Assembly (NCBI GenBank): GCA_947589095.1
Contig: CANQBX010000032.1
Coordinates: forward strand, 1-41,656
From: an uncultured Lachnospiraceae bacterium
GTDB taxonomy: Bacteria > Bacillota > Clostridia > Lachnospirales > Lachnospiraceae
Length of the DNA: 41,656 bases
Direction of reading: 5' to 3'
Part shown: positions 1 through 8,946 of the stretch, one piece after another
Position numbering within the stretch: position 1 is the first letter of the stretch
Layout: the number at the start of each line of letters is the position of its first letter
The notes under the pieces: model-generated
Told to the model about the DNA's origin: nothing
Seen by the model: only the letters and a program-made list of their open reading frames with translations
The model's database searches: none
Made by a program: the position numbers and the translations under genes

Positions 1-141
1 TCGATACATTTCACTCTGCCATCCTGGAACTTCTCATAATGCAAACTATCAGAAGAGCAGCTACGCAATTTCTGTTATTGTTTTATGCAGAAATGGATGC
101 GTCAGGTTATGGCAATCCCCTGCTTTTCAGAGTATTTTGAC

Positions 142-171
142 TTGTCATGACGTGCCGCTCTGTGGTAAAAT
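142..171 (+). promoter_or_regulatory. Candidate sigma-A promoter of the pepF operon
   Basis: A -35 box TTGTCA at 142-147 and a -10 box TAAAAT at 166-171 are separated by 18 bases, with a TG extension just before the -10 box. It lies about 75 bases upstream of the chosen pepF start. Positions 1-141 hold no gene I can support. A short open stretch on the minus strand touches the left edge but is too short to identify. Confidence 0.5.
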
Positions 172-248
172 TTAGCTGTCATATTGCGGTCGGCAGAGGC
201 CGGCCAAGGCTGGCCGATCAGGGCGGCAGAGAGGAGATCGAATACAGT

Positions 249-2051
249 ATGAAACCAGTGATGAGAAAGGATGTCCCGGAAGAACTGACCTGGGATTTAT
301 CGGCGCTTTATAAGACCGAGGAGGATATGTACGCGGAAGCGGAGAAGCTGGAGGCGATGAGCCGAAGGATCGAGACGGAGTATAAGGGGAAGCTGACTGC
401 CCCGGAGCGGATCAACGCATGTCTGGACGAATACAGGAAGCTGAGCGAGCGGCTGAACCTGGTCTACAGCTACGCGGATCTGTCGGTGTCGGTGGATTAC
501 TATGACGCCCACAACCAGGAGCGAAACGATAGGATCGGCGTCAGGATGTCCGCCATTGAGAGCCGGCTGAGCTTTATCGACAGCGAGATTTTAGAGCAGG
601 ACGACAGTGTGATCCGGGCGGCTGTCGATCTGGCTGCGGACAATAAGCTGTATCTGAAAAATCTCCTGCGGGAAAAGCCCCACCGTCTGGACGCGGCTAC
701 GGAGAAGGTGCTGGCGGCGCTGTCCAACACGTTTAACACGCCCTACCAGGTCTACAACATGGCTAAGCTGGCGGATATGAAATTTCCGTCCTTCACGGTG
801 GACGGGCAGGAGTTCCCGATGGGCTATTCGCTCTACGAGGACGATTATGAGTATGACAGGCGCACGCCGGTACGGCGTGCCGCTTTCGACGTCTTCTACG
901 GGAAACTGCGGGAATATGAGAATGTAACCGCCGCCGCGTATCAGGCTCAGGTGCAGATGGAGAAGACCTTCGCGGATCTGCGGGGCTTTGAGACCGTTTT
1001 TGACCGGAATCTATTCACGGACAAAGTGGACATTTCCCTCTATAACCGCCAGATCGATCTGATCATGGAGAAACTGGCGCCCCATATGCGCAAGTACGCC
1101 CGCCTGCTCCAGAAGATCCACGGCCTTGAGAAGATGACCTACGCGGATCTGAAGATCGCGGTGGACCCGGAGTACGATCCGCGGGTGACGATCGAGGAAT
1201 CGCAGAAATACATTGTCGAGGGACTGTCGGTTCTGGGAAAGGAGTACCAGGAGATGGTGAAGGAAGCCTACCGCAGCCGGTGGGTGGATTTTGCCAGGAA
1301 CCAGGGCAAATCCACCGGCGGCTTTTGCGCCAGCCCTTACGGCAGCCATTCCTATATCCTTTTGAACTGGAACGAACGGATGTCGGACGTGTTTACGCTG
1401 GCCCATGAGCTTGGGCACGCGGGGCATTTCAAGGCGTGCAACGAGGCCCAGTCCTATTTCGATACCAATGTATCCGGCTACTTCGTGGAAGCGCCGTCTA
1501 CGATGAACGAGCTGATCATGGCCCACTATCTGCTGAAGACGAATCCGGATCCCCGGTTCAGGCGCTGGGTGTTAAGCTCCATGGTGGGACATACCTATTA
1601 CCACAACTTTGTGACCCATCTGCTGGAGGCGGCTTATCAGCGGGAAGTGTATCGGATCATCGAGGCGGGCGGAAGCGTCCAGGCGGAGACGCTGAACCGC
1701 TTGATGCGGGAGACCCTGGAGAAATTCTGGGGCGACGCGGTGGAGATCATTCCCGGTTCGGAACTGACCTGGATGCGGCAGCCGCATTACTATATGGGGC
1801 TGTATTCCTATACGTACAGCGCAGGACTGACTGTGGCGACCCAGGCCTGCCTGCGGATCGAGCGGGAAGGGCAGCCGGCGGTGGACGACTGGAAACGGAT
1901 GCTGGCCGCCGGAGGCACGAAGACGCCGGTGGAGCTGGCGCGGATGGCCGGCGTGGATATCACGACGGATCAGCCGCTTCTGGATACGATCGAGTATATC
2001 GGCGGAATGATCGATGAGATCTGTGCTCTGACGGAGGAACTGGGAAAGTAA
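249..2051 (+). CDS. pepF: Oligoendopeptidase F (M3 zinc metallopeptidase)
   Basis: Cytoplasmic zinc oligopeptidase of the M3B family, which trims short peptides. The 600-residue length is normal for PepF. The zinc motif HELGH is at residues 386-390 (AHELGHAGH), followed by the downstream helix with FVEAPSTMNE that carries the third zinc ligand (Glu) in this family. The ATG at 249 starts MKPVMRKDVPEELTWDLS, the usual PepF N-terminus. A longer in-frame start at 147 overlaps the promoter and adds a non-conserved stretch, so I rejected it. The site GAGGAG is about 12 bases upstream, a little far. No signal peptide is seen. The next gene starts 38 bases downstream, so a peptidase and two glycosidase-like genes appear to share an operon. 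Family assignment is firm; a role in mannan use is not implied by sequence. Confidence 0.93.
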   Translation: MKPVMRKDVPEELTWDLSALYKTEEDMYAEAEKLEAMSRRIETEYKGKLTAPERINACLDEYRKLSERLNLVYSYADLSVSVDYYDAHNQERNDRIGVRMSAIESRLSFIDSEILEQDDSVIRAAVDLAADNKLYLKNLLREKPHRLDAATEKVLAALSNTFNTPYQVYNMAKLADMKFPSFTVDGQEFPMGYSLYEDDYEYDRRTPVRRAAFDVFYGKLREYENVTAAAYQAQVQMEKTFADLRGFETVFDRNLFTDKVDISLYNRQIDLIMEKLAPHMRKYARLLQKIHGLEKMTYADLKIAVDPEYDPRVTIEESQKYIVEGLSVLGKEYQEMVKEAYRSRWVDFARNQGKSTGGFCASPYGSHSYILLNWNERMSDVFTLAHELGHAGHFKACNEAQSYFDTNVSGYFVEAPSTMNELIMAHYLLKTNPDPRFRRWVLSSMVGHTYYHNFVTHLLEAAYQREVYRIIEAGGSVQAETLNRLMRETLEKFWGDAVEIIPGSELTWMRQPHYYMGLYSYTYSAGLTVATQACLRIEREGQPAVDDWKRMLAAGGTKTPVELARMAGVDITTDQPLLDTIEYIGGMIDEICALTEELGK

Positions 2052-2089
2052 GCAGAGAAGCACTTGTGGTAAGAAGGAGAAAGTGCAGT

Positions 2090-3775
2090 ATGAAATTATA
2101 TGAAACATTCGAGTTGGAATTTGCCGGAGAGAAGCTGTCGGAGAACTGGGCGTCCGTGGATGTAACCGCAGTGTTCACCAGTGGAAATACAAAGGTTACA
2201 ACGAGGGGATTTTACGCCGGGGACGGCATTTACAAGGTGCGGTTCCTGCCGGAGAAGACCGGGATCTATACATGGAAGGTTACCGGGTGCGTGGAAGGAG
2301 AAGGCGAGGAGAACTGCGAGCGGATGGTGGCCGGAGCGGCGGCAGGCCGGGCTGGAAGCGGGGCGGAGACGCATGCGGCCGCTATGATCGGAGCCGCGAA
2401 CGATGCGGGAAAGTCTGCGTCAGCGGCAGGCCGGTTCTCCATGCGCGGGCAGACCGCGCCATTCGGCCGGCCGAGTCATGGCGTCGTCCGCGCTGCAGGG
2501 ACGCATTTTGAGTACGAGGACGGAACCGTTTACAAGCCGTTCGGCACCACGATCTACGCCATGATGCACCAGGATGAGGAACTGATCCGGACGACGTTCC
2601 GGACGCTTCAGACGGCGCCGTTTAATAAGGTGCGGTACTGTCTGTTCCCCAAGTCCTACGACTATAACTCCAACGAACCGCAGTATTACGCCTTCGAGAA
2701 GGACGAGAATGGAAAATGGGATGTGAACCGCCCCTGCTTCGCCTTCTGGGATCATTTTGAGACAGGGATCCGGACGCTTCAGGGCATGGGGATCGAGACG
2801 GATCTGATCCTGTTCCACCCTTACGACCGCTGGGGATTCGCGGAGTTTGAGACGGAAGAGTGCCTGATCTATCTGGACTATCTGCTGCGGCGATTTGCCG
2901 CGTTTCCGTCGGTTTGGTGGAGCCTGGCCAATGAATACGATCTCTGCCGGAAACGGACGATGGAGGACTGGCATCTCTTCGAGCAGTTTATCGCAGATCA
3001 CGACCCGTACCATCATCTGATGGGCAATCACAACTGTATCGCCTACTATGACCACAGCCGGCCGCTGATCACCCACTGCTGCATGCAGACGGCGTGGATG
3101 GAGAAGGCCGCCGACTGGATGGCGAAATACCGGAAGCCGCTGATCTACGATGAATGCTGCTACGAGGGCGATCTGCCCCAGAACTGGGGGAACCTCTCCG
3201 GCTTCGAGATGGTGAACCGGTTCTGGCAGGCCAATACGGTGGGCGCTTACTGTACCCACGGAGAGGTATTTCTGTCTGACGACGATATTCTTTGGTGGGC
3301 CAAGGGCGGCGTGCTGAAGGGCGAAAGCCCTGCGCGGATCGGATTTTTACGGCAGATCATGGAGGAGATCCCCGGCGCTCTGGAGCCCTGGACGGAGGAA
3401 TACCTGGAGCCGGAGGAACAGAAATGGCGCGAGCAGGGAGAAAAGATGTTCGGCCATCTGAAGGAATCCCTGTCGGAGGCGGAGCTGGACGCGTTAAACC
3501 GCAAGGATATGGATTTTAAGGGACATCTGGACGAGCGGGTATTCCTGGTCTATCTGGGGCGCCGCTGCAACGCCCTGTTGCCGTTTAGGCTGCCGAAGGG
3601 CCGTTCGTACCGGATCGAGGTGATCGACGTCTGGAATATGACCCGGGAGACGGTATTGACCGGCGTAAGCGGCGCGGTGGACGTGAAGCTGCCGGGACGG
3701 GAAGGAATGGCCGTGATGGCCGTGGAAGAGATGGCCGCGGAAGAGCGGGATGTGCGGACAGAGAGCGCGGAATGA
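2090..3775 (+). CDS. DUF5060/DUF4038-type putative glycoside hydrolase
   Basis: A 561-residue cytoplasmic protein without a signal peptide. Residues 1-75 form a beta-sandwich resembling DUF5060 (YETFELEF, GFYAGDGIYKVRF). Residues 140-470 look like a TIM-barrel glycosidase of the DUF4038/apiosidase-like clan, with YKPFGTTIYAM at the barrel start. Candidate catalytic acids are E282 in SLANEYD and E355 in LIYDECCYEGD. The C-terminus looks like a small beta domain (DUF5605-like). The start at 2090 follows AAGGAG with 10 bases spacing. Residues about 79-125 are an Ala/Gly-rich insertion between the first two domains, with no resemblance to either. The substrate is unknown. The 29-base gap to the GH2 gene suggests they act together on oligosaccharides. 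Confidence 0.75.
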   Translation: MKLYETFELEFAGEKLSENWASVDVTAVFTSGNTKVTTRGFYAGDGIYKVRFLPEKTGIYTWKVTGCVEGEGEENCERMVAGAAAGRAGSGAETHAAAMIGAANDAGKSASAAGRFSMRGQTAPFGRPSHGVVRAAGTHFEYEDGTVYKPFGTTIYAMMHQDEELIRTTFRTLQTAPFNKVRYCLFPKSYDYNSNEPQYYAFEKDENGKWDVNRPCFAFWDHFETGIRTLQGMGIETDLILFHPYDRWGFAEFETEECLIYLDYLLRRFAAFPSVWWSLANEYDLCRKRTMEDWHLFEQFIADHDPYHHLMGNHNCIAYYDHSRPLITHCCMQTAWMEKAADWMAKYRKPLIYDECCYEGDLPQNWGNLSGFEMVNRFWQANTVGAYCTHGEVFLSDDDILWWAKGGVLKGESPARIGFLRQIMEEIPGALEPWTEEYLEPEEQKWREQGEKMFGHLKESLSEAELDALNRKDMDFKGHLDERVFLVYLGRRCNALLPFRLPKGRSYRIEVIDVWNMTRETVLTGVSGAVDVKLPGREGMAVMAVEEMAAEERDVRTESAE

Positions 3776-3804
3776 AATGAATCTCATTGAAGGAGGATCA
3801 GAAT

Positions 3805-6396
3805 ATGCAGGTACAAAACATTGACAGAGGCTGGAGGTTCGGGCTGGGAGTCGCGAATTTCTTCGGCATGGTTCGGGGAGAAGATACGGATGCTGCCGTG
3901 AATCTGCCCCACGACTATATGCTTTCGGGAGAAGTGACGCCGGACGCGCCGGCCGGGCCGGCCGGCGGATACTATACGGCGGGAGTGGCTCATTACAGGA
4001 AGGCGCTCATGATCCCTGCAGAGTGGGAGCAGGAGAAGGTCTTTCTCCGCTTCGACGGCGTGATGATGAATGCAACCGTGGAGATCAACGGATCCAAGGC
4101 GGCGCTGCATCACTACGGGTATTCGCCGTTCCTGGCGGATATTACGCCGTACATCTACTTCGGGAGGGAGAATAATGTAGTCGTCACGGTCAATCCCAGT
4201 ATGCAGCCCAATTCCAGGTGGTATTCCGGCGCGGGGATCTTCCGCTCGGTGGAGCTGCTGCACGGGCCGGCGGTCCATATCGAGAGCGACGGCATTTATG
4301 CTTATACGAAGCGGATCGAGGGAAACGGCGGTGAGGCGGCAGCAGACCCCGCGGCAGGCGGTTTGGCGGACGGAGGCCGGCAATGCGGTGCTGAATGCGG
4401 ACCGGAAACGGCCGGGACGACCGCGTATGTGCAGACGGAGGTTACGGTTCGCAATACCACCGGCGCCGATCATATTGCCGCTGTTGAGGTGGCGCTGGTC
4501 GAGGACGCCGGCGGTCGGACGTTGGTAAGCCGCCGGACGAAGATCCAGATCGACGCGAACAGCTGTCAGACAGCCCATATCGCGATGACGGTGGAGAATC
4601 CGCTTCTATGGGACGCGGAGAATCCGAATCTGTACCGGGTAGAGGCGAAGGTGACGGATCTCGGCATTTTCCGGACGCATTTTGTGGAGTCGGAGGTGAA
4701 GACGGAGGACGCGGACAGCGTGCTGTTCGGAATCCGCACCGTCACAGCGGATGTAAAGCACGGCCTGCGGATCAACAGCCGGACCGTGAAGCTGAAGGGA
4801 GGCTGCGTTCACCATGACAACGGCCTTCTGGGAGCGGTTTCCCTTTATGACGCGGAGGTCCGCCGGATCCGGACGATGAAGAAGGTGGGCTTCAACGCGA
4901 TCCGCACGACCCATAATCCGCCGTCGAAGGCGCTTATGGAAGCCTGCGACCGGATGGGTATGTACGTGTTCGCGGAAGCCTTTGACGCGTGGGGCATGGG
5001 CAAGCAGCCCGGCGATTACAATCAGTTCTTCGCTTCCGACTGGGAGGCGGATCTGACCGCTTTCATCACGCGGGACCGGAACCATCCTTCCATCGTGATC
5101 TGGTCCACCGGCAACGAGATCACCGAGCGGGCCGGCCTGAATCACGGCTATACGCTGGCGTCGGAGCTGGCGGCGAAGGTCCATGCGCTGGACGCGAGCC
5201 GTCCCGTCAGCAACGGGGTCTGTTCCTTCTGGAGCGGCCTGGACGATGAGCTGATGAAGAGAAATCTGGAGAAGATGGCGGAGAAAGCGAAGACAGAGCT
5301 TCAGAATGCGGACGTCGGCGCGGCGGACCTGGATTGGGAGGAGATGACGGAAGCTTTCACCAACGGTCTGGATATCGTGGGCTATAACTATCTGGAGGAC
5401 AAATATGAACAGGACCATAGGCTGTATCCGGACCGGATCATGCTGGGTTCCGAGAATTTCCCGAAGGAGATCGGAAAGCGCTGGCCCATGGTGATGCGCA
5501 CGACTTATGTGATCGGGGACTTCACCTGGACCGCGGTAGATTACATCGGCGAAGCGGGAATCGGCAAATCCGTGTTCCTGGATCCGGATGATCCGCAGCT
5601 TGCCGCTGGGGCGTGGGCGCTGTCCTCCCACGCTTCCGAATTCCCCTACCGGCTGGCCAACGACGCGGATATCGATATCAACGGTTTGATCCTGCCCCAG
5701 GGCTGCTACCGCAGCGTTGTCTACGGCTCCGAAGCGACCCATGTATTCTCCTATGATCCGGCGAATTACGGCAAGAAGGAGATCCTAAGCCAGTGGGGCT
5801 TCCCGGCCTGCCAGAGAAGCTGGAACTGGCCCGGGGCCGAGGGGAAGAATGTGGCGCTTCTGGTATTCAGCCGCGCCGAGGAGGTGGAGGTCCTGGTAAA
5901 CGGACGTACGCTGGGAAGAAAGAAACAGGGAGAGGCGCCCGGCGTCGAAGAGATGCCGTGTACATTTGTGTTTGACGCGGTCTATGAGCCGGGAGAAGTG
6001 ACGGCCGTCAGTTACCGCGGCGGAAAGGAGATATCCCGGGATACCATGAAGACGGCCGGGGCCGCCTGTGCGGTCCGTGTAAGCGCGGACCGGACGGAGA
6101 TGGCTGCGGACGGGCACAGCCTGGTCTATGCCTGCGTGGAAGTGGTGGACGCGGAGGGAAAGCTGGTTCCCGACGCGCAGATCGCGCTGGAAGCGTCGGC
6201 GGAGGGCGCTGCGGCGCTGGTTGGTTTCGGCTCTGCCGCTCCGGTTACGGCGGAGAACTATACCTCCGGAAGCTTTACCACCTATCGGGGCCGCGCCTGC
6301 GGGATCCTTCGCAGCGGTTACGAGGCCGGGGAAGCGGTGTTCACCGTAAAGAGCCGGGAGTATGGCAGCGCGTCTGTGCGCGTGACGGTACGGTAA
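3805..6396 (+). CDS. Glycoside hydrolase family 2 (beta-galactosidase/beta-mannosidase type) with DUF4982
   Basis: An 863-residue cytoplasmic GH2 enzyme. Order: N-terminal sugar-binding jelly roll (about 1-165), an Ig-like domain (about 208-315), the TIM barrel (about 320-600) opening with KGGCVHHDNGLLGA, a DUF4982-like domain (about 640-735), and a C-terminal Ig-like domain. The acid/base is E438 (STGNEITE) and the likely nucleophile is E550 (MLGSENF). AAGGAGG lies 8 bases before the ATG at 3805; an in-frame TTG at 3787 precedes this site and is not used here. Residues about 173-208 are a Gly/Ala-rich insertion at a domain boundary. Within a mannan locus a beta-mannosidase role is possible, but GH2 members with DUF4982 are often beta-galactosidases, so substrate is left open. 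It ends the first operon, followed by a terminator. Confidence 0.88.
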   Translation: MQVQNIDRGWRFGLGVANFFGMVRGEDTDAAVNLPHDYMLSGEVTPDAPAGPAGGYYTAGVAHYRKALMIPAEWEQEKVFLRFDGVMMNATVEINGSKAALHHYGYSPFLADITPYIYFGRENNVVVTVNPSMQPNSRWYSGAGIFRSVELLHGPAVHIESDGIYAYTKRIEGNGGEAAADPAAGGLADGGRQCGAECGPETAGTTAYVQTEVTVRNTTGADHIAAVEVALVEDAGGRTLVSRRTKIQIDANSCQTAHIAMTVENPLLWDAENPNLYRVEAKVTDLGIFRTHFVESEVKTEDADSVLFGIRTVTADVKHGLRINSRTVKLKGGCVHHDNGLLGAVSLYDAEVRRIRTMKKVGFNAIRTTHNPPSKALMEACDRMGMYVFAEAFDAWGMGKQPGDYNQFFASDWEADLTAFITRDRNHPSIVIWSTGNEITERAGLNHGYTLASELAAKVHALDASRPVSNGVCSFWSGLDDELMKRNLEKMAEKAKTELQNADVGAADLDWEEMTEAFTNGLDIVGYNYLEDKYEQDHRLYPDRIMLGSENFPKEIGKRWPMVMRTTYVIGDFTWTAVDYIGEAGIGKSVFLDPDDPQLAAGAWALSSHASEFPYRLANDADIDINGLILPQGCYRSVVYGSEATHVFSYDPANYGKKEILSQWGFPACQRSWNWPGAEGKNVALLVFSRAEEVEVLVNGRTLGRKKQGEAPGVEEMPCTFVFDAVYEPGEVTAVSYRGGKEISRDTMKTAGAACAVRVSADRTEMAADGHSLVYACVEVVDAEGKLVPDAQIALEASAEGAAALVGFGSAAPVTAENYTSGSFTTYRGRACGILRSGYEAGEAVFTVKSREYGSASVRVTVR

Positions 6397-6693
6397 AGCG
6401 CGGCGGGGCCGCGCCTGGCACGGCAGAAGATTATAATTGCTTAACAGATTAAGAAAAAGTATATGCGGCGGCGGACGTTTCGCGAAGCGAGACGGCCGCC
6501 GCCTTTTCGCACGGAGGCCGTTCAGGCTGCCGTTGCTCTTCGGCACGTAGGTCTTGCCGGTGAACAGAGAAAATGCCGGTTTTTCGGCGAAGCAGAGTAA
6601 GGAAGGGCTCACGCGGCTATAGAAAACAATGCACAAAAACGGTATTCACACATTGTTCATATTAACGAAATGAATTAAATGAAAAGAAAGATA
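6397..6693. other. Intergenic region between the two catabolic operons
   Basis: No gene is supported here. It holds a strong terminator, then a GC-rich stretch without a recognisable motif, then AT-rich DNA leading into the promoter at 6694. The minus strand stays open through part of it, but without a ribosome site or familiar protein motif. Confidence 0.5.
6467..6507 (+). terminator. Rho-independent terminator after the GH2 gene
   Basis: An 8-bp perfect GC stem (GGCGGCGG with CCGCCGCC) continues, after one mismatch, into a further 8 pairs closed by a GAA loop, and is followed by TTTT at 6504-6507. An A-rich run on the left side would let it also work weakly on the other strand. Confidence 0.8.
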
Positions 6694-6722
6694 TTGATTA
6701 ATTGTTTAAGCAATGATATATT
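6694..6722 (+). promoter_or_regulatory. Candidate promoter of the mannan catabolic operon, with a possible operator
   Basis: TTGATT (6694-6699), a 17-base spacer and TATATT (6717-6722). The spacer contains the near-palindrome TTGTTTAAGCAA (6702-6713), whose core TTTAAGCAA resembles TTTAAGTAA elements near the LacI gene and the transport operon. This suggests, but does not prove, control by that regulator. Confidence 0.5.
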
Positions 6723-6813
6723 TATAATTAATTTAATAGTATCGGCACTTAACAAAAACTGATTTACAGACATACCGGAGATGTTACGAGCAGGAAAGGA
6801 CAGGCGGAAACAC

Positions 6814-8682
6814 ATGAACGCGAGGGAGAAATATGAGGAGTGGCTGGAAAGCCCGTATTTTGATGAGAAGACGAAGACGGAGCTGAGGGAAATAGAGAGC
6901 GATGAGGCCCAGGTCGAGGACCGGTTCTATAAGGATCTGGAGTTCGGTACCGGCGGCCTGCGGGGCGTGATCGGCGCGGGTACGAACCGGATGAACATCT
7001 ATACGGTCCGCAAGGCGACCCAGGGGCTGGCGAATTACATTATGAAAGAAAGCGGATCGTCCGGCCGCGGCGGGAAGGATGATGACGCACCGGCTGAAAT
7101 CCGGCTGCAGGGCGGACTCCGTTTCGAGAGCAATCAGCAGGGCGGACTCCGTTCGGAAAGCCATCCGCAGAACGGGACGGAGACGGAAAAAAGGGACGCC
7201 GATGCGCCGGCCGTCGCGATCGCTTACGATTCGCGGCACATGTCGAAGGAGTTCGCGGATGAGGCGGCGTGCTGCCTGGCGGCCAACGGCATTCTGGCCC
7301 GGGTATTTCCGTCCCTTCGCCCGACGCCGATGCTTTCCTTTGCGCTTCGGGAGCTGGGCTGTATCGCGGGTATTGTTGTAACCGCGAGTCATAACCCGCC
7401 GGAATATAACGGTTACAAGGTTTATTGGGAGGACGGCGCCCAGATCACCGCGCCACGGGATCAGGAGATCATCCGGGAGGTGAACGCGATCACCGATTAT
7501 GCTCAGGTGAAGACCATGGAGAAGGCGGAAGCGGAGAAGCAGGGACTTTACCGGCCAATCGGCGCGGAGGTCGACGACCGGTATATGGCAGAGCTTAAGA
7601 AGCTGGTTCTGGAGCCGGATATCGTCCGGGCGGAAGCGAAGAAGCTGAAGATCGTTTACACGCCGCTTCACGGCACCGGGAACCTGCCGGTGCGGCGGAT
7701 CCTTAAGGAGCTGGGTTTTGAACAGGTCTATGTGGTGAAGGAGCAGGAGCTGCCGGACGGGGATTTCCCGACCGTCTCCTATCCGAACCCGGAGGATCCG
7801 AAAGCATTTGCGCTGGCGCTTAAGCTGGCGAAAGAGGTGGACGCGGATGTGGTTCTGGCGACGGATCCGGACGCGGACCGGCTGGGTATTTACGCAAAGG
7901 ACGCGGTTACCGGCGAGTATATGAGCTTTACCGGCAATATGTCGGGGATGCTGATCATGGAATACCGGCTGTCCCGCAGGAGGGCGCAGGGGCGCCTGCC
8001 GGAAAACGGAGCCGTGGTAACGACGATCGTGTCCGGGAAAATGTCAAAGGCGATCGCGGAGGCCTACGGCGTAAAGCGGATCGAGACGCTGACCGGTTTT
8101 AAGTATATCGGCGAGCAGATCAAATTCTTTGGGCAGGAACATACATTTGAATACCTCTTCGGGTACGAGGAGAGCTACGGCTGCCTGGTGGGAACCTACG
8201 CCAGGGACAAGGACGCGGTGTCGGCGGTGATGGCTCTCTGCGAGGCGGCCGCCTGGTACCATTATCACGGGCTGACGCTGTGTGATCAGATGCGTAACCT
8301 GTACCGTACCTACGGGTATTACCGGGAAGGGTTGTGTACAGTTACTTTGAAGGGGCAGGATGGCGCGAGGAAGATAAAGGCAATCATGGAAAATGTGCGT
8401 GCCTGCGTGCCGGAGAAGATCGGCGGCGCAAGGGTGACGCAGTTTCGGGATTACCGGGAGAACCTGGTGCTGAACTGTGAGACCGGCGTCCGTACGGCTT
8501 CAGGGCTTCCGAAGTCGGATGTGCTGTATTTTGAGCTGGAGGGCGGCGCCTGGTGCTGTGTGCGGCCTTCCGGCACGGAGCCGAAGATCAAGTTTTATAT
8601 CGGCGTGGTCGGGAGCGATGAGGACGACGCGGCGGAGAAGCTGGAGCGTTTAACGGCGGCGGTGCAGAAGCTGGCAGAGTGA
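6814..8682 (+). CDS. Alpha-phosphomannomutase / phosphoglucomutase
   Basis: Alpha-D-phosphohexomutase family. In this locus the fitting reaction is mannose 1-phosphate (released by the GH130 enzymes) to mannose 6-phosphate; glucose phosphates may also be used. Visible motifs: the phosphoserine loop TASHNP with S192, the metal loop ATDPDADRLG (D351, D353, D355), the sugar-binding loop GYEESYG, and the C-terminal phosphate site RPSGTEPKIKFY. The 622-residue length is longer than usual (about 570-580) because residues 80-132 are a hydrophilic insertion holding two copies of a 10-residue unit starting QGGLR, encoded by 30-base repeats at 7108-7137 and 7138-7167. I chose ATG 6814 (MNAREKYEEW); ATG 6781 has a GGAG directly abutting it. 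First gene of the catabolic operon. Confidence 0.9.
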   Translation: MNAREKYEEWLESPYFDEKTKTELREIESDEAQVEDRFYKDLEFGTGGLRGVIGAGTNRMNIYTVRKATQGLANYIMKESGSSGRGGKDDDAPAEIRLQGGLRFESNQQGGLRSESHPQNGTETEKRDADAPAVAIAYDSRHMSKEFADEAACCLAANGILARVFPSLRPTPMLSFALRELGCIAGIVVTASHNPPEYNGYKVYWEDGAQITAPRDQEIIREVNAITDYAQVKTMEKAEAEKQGLYRPIGAEVDDRYMAELKKLVLEPDIVRAEAKKLKIVYTPLHGTGNLPVRRILKELGFEQVYVVKEQELPDGDFPTVSYPNPEDPKAFALALKLAKEVDADVVLATDPDADRLGIYAKDAVTGEYMSFTGNMSGMLIMEYRLSRRRAQGRLPENGAVVTTIVSGKMSKAIAEAYGVKRIETLTGFKYIGEQIKFFGQEHTFEYLFGYEESYGCLVGTYARDKDAVSAVMALCEAAAWYHYHGLTLCDQMRNLYRTYGYYREGLCTVTLKGQDGARKIKAIMENVRACVPEKIGGARVTQFRDYRENLVLNCETGVRTASGLPKSDVLYFELEGGAWCCVRPSGTEPKIKFYIGVVGSDEDDAAEKLERLTAAVQKLAE

Positions 8683-8946
8683 CAGAGAGTGCGGGAACTG
8701 AAGCTGGCGGAGAGACAGCGGGTATAGGAGCAGACGCAGGAGCAAACGCACGGGAAACAGAGCAAAGACAGAAGATCGGCGCATGTATGATGATGAAAAC
8801 GCATGGGATGTACGCAGCAGAAGCGTGGAACCGCGGAACCAATAAGAATCAGCCTGAGAAGTGCATGTTTTGCGGAACCTGCGGTCTGCGCAGCGTAACG
8901 AATGATCGGAAGCGCAGGCAGTGAGTGAAAACGGAGGAAGCAGATT
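8683..8946. other. Purine-rich spacer, no supported gene
   Basis: It contains low-complexity purine-rich sequence similar in style to the in-gene insertions nearby. A GTG at 8679 opens an 81-codon frame through it; the Ala/Gly/Glu-rich start and lack of family resemblance argue against a gene. The GGAGG at the right end serves the next gene. Confidence 0.4.

Noticed and set aside
1-80. Short minus-strand open stretch at the left edge (reads toward the window start)
   Set aside because: Only about 24 codons are visible before a stop, and no motif can be recognised, so it cannot be told from chance.
8679-8924. An 81-codon frame between the mutase and the isomerase-kinase, with Cys pairs near its end
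   Set aside because: Low-complexity start, overlap with the mutase stop, no convincing ribosome site, no family resemblance. Kept only as a spacer note.
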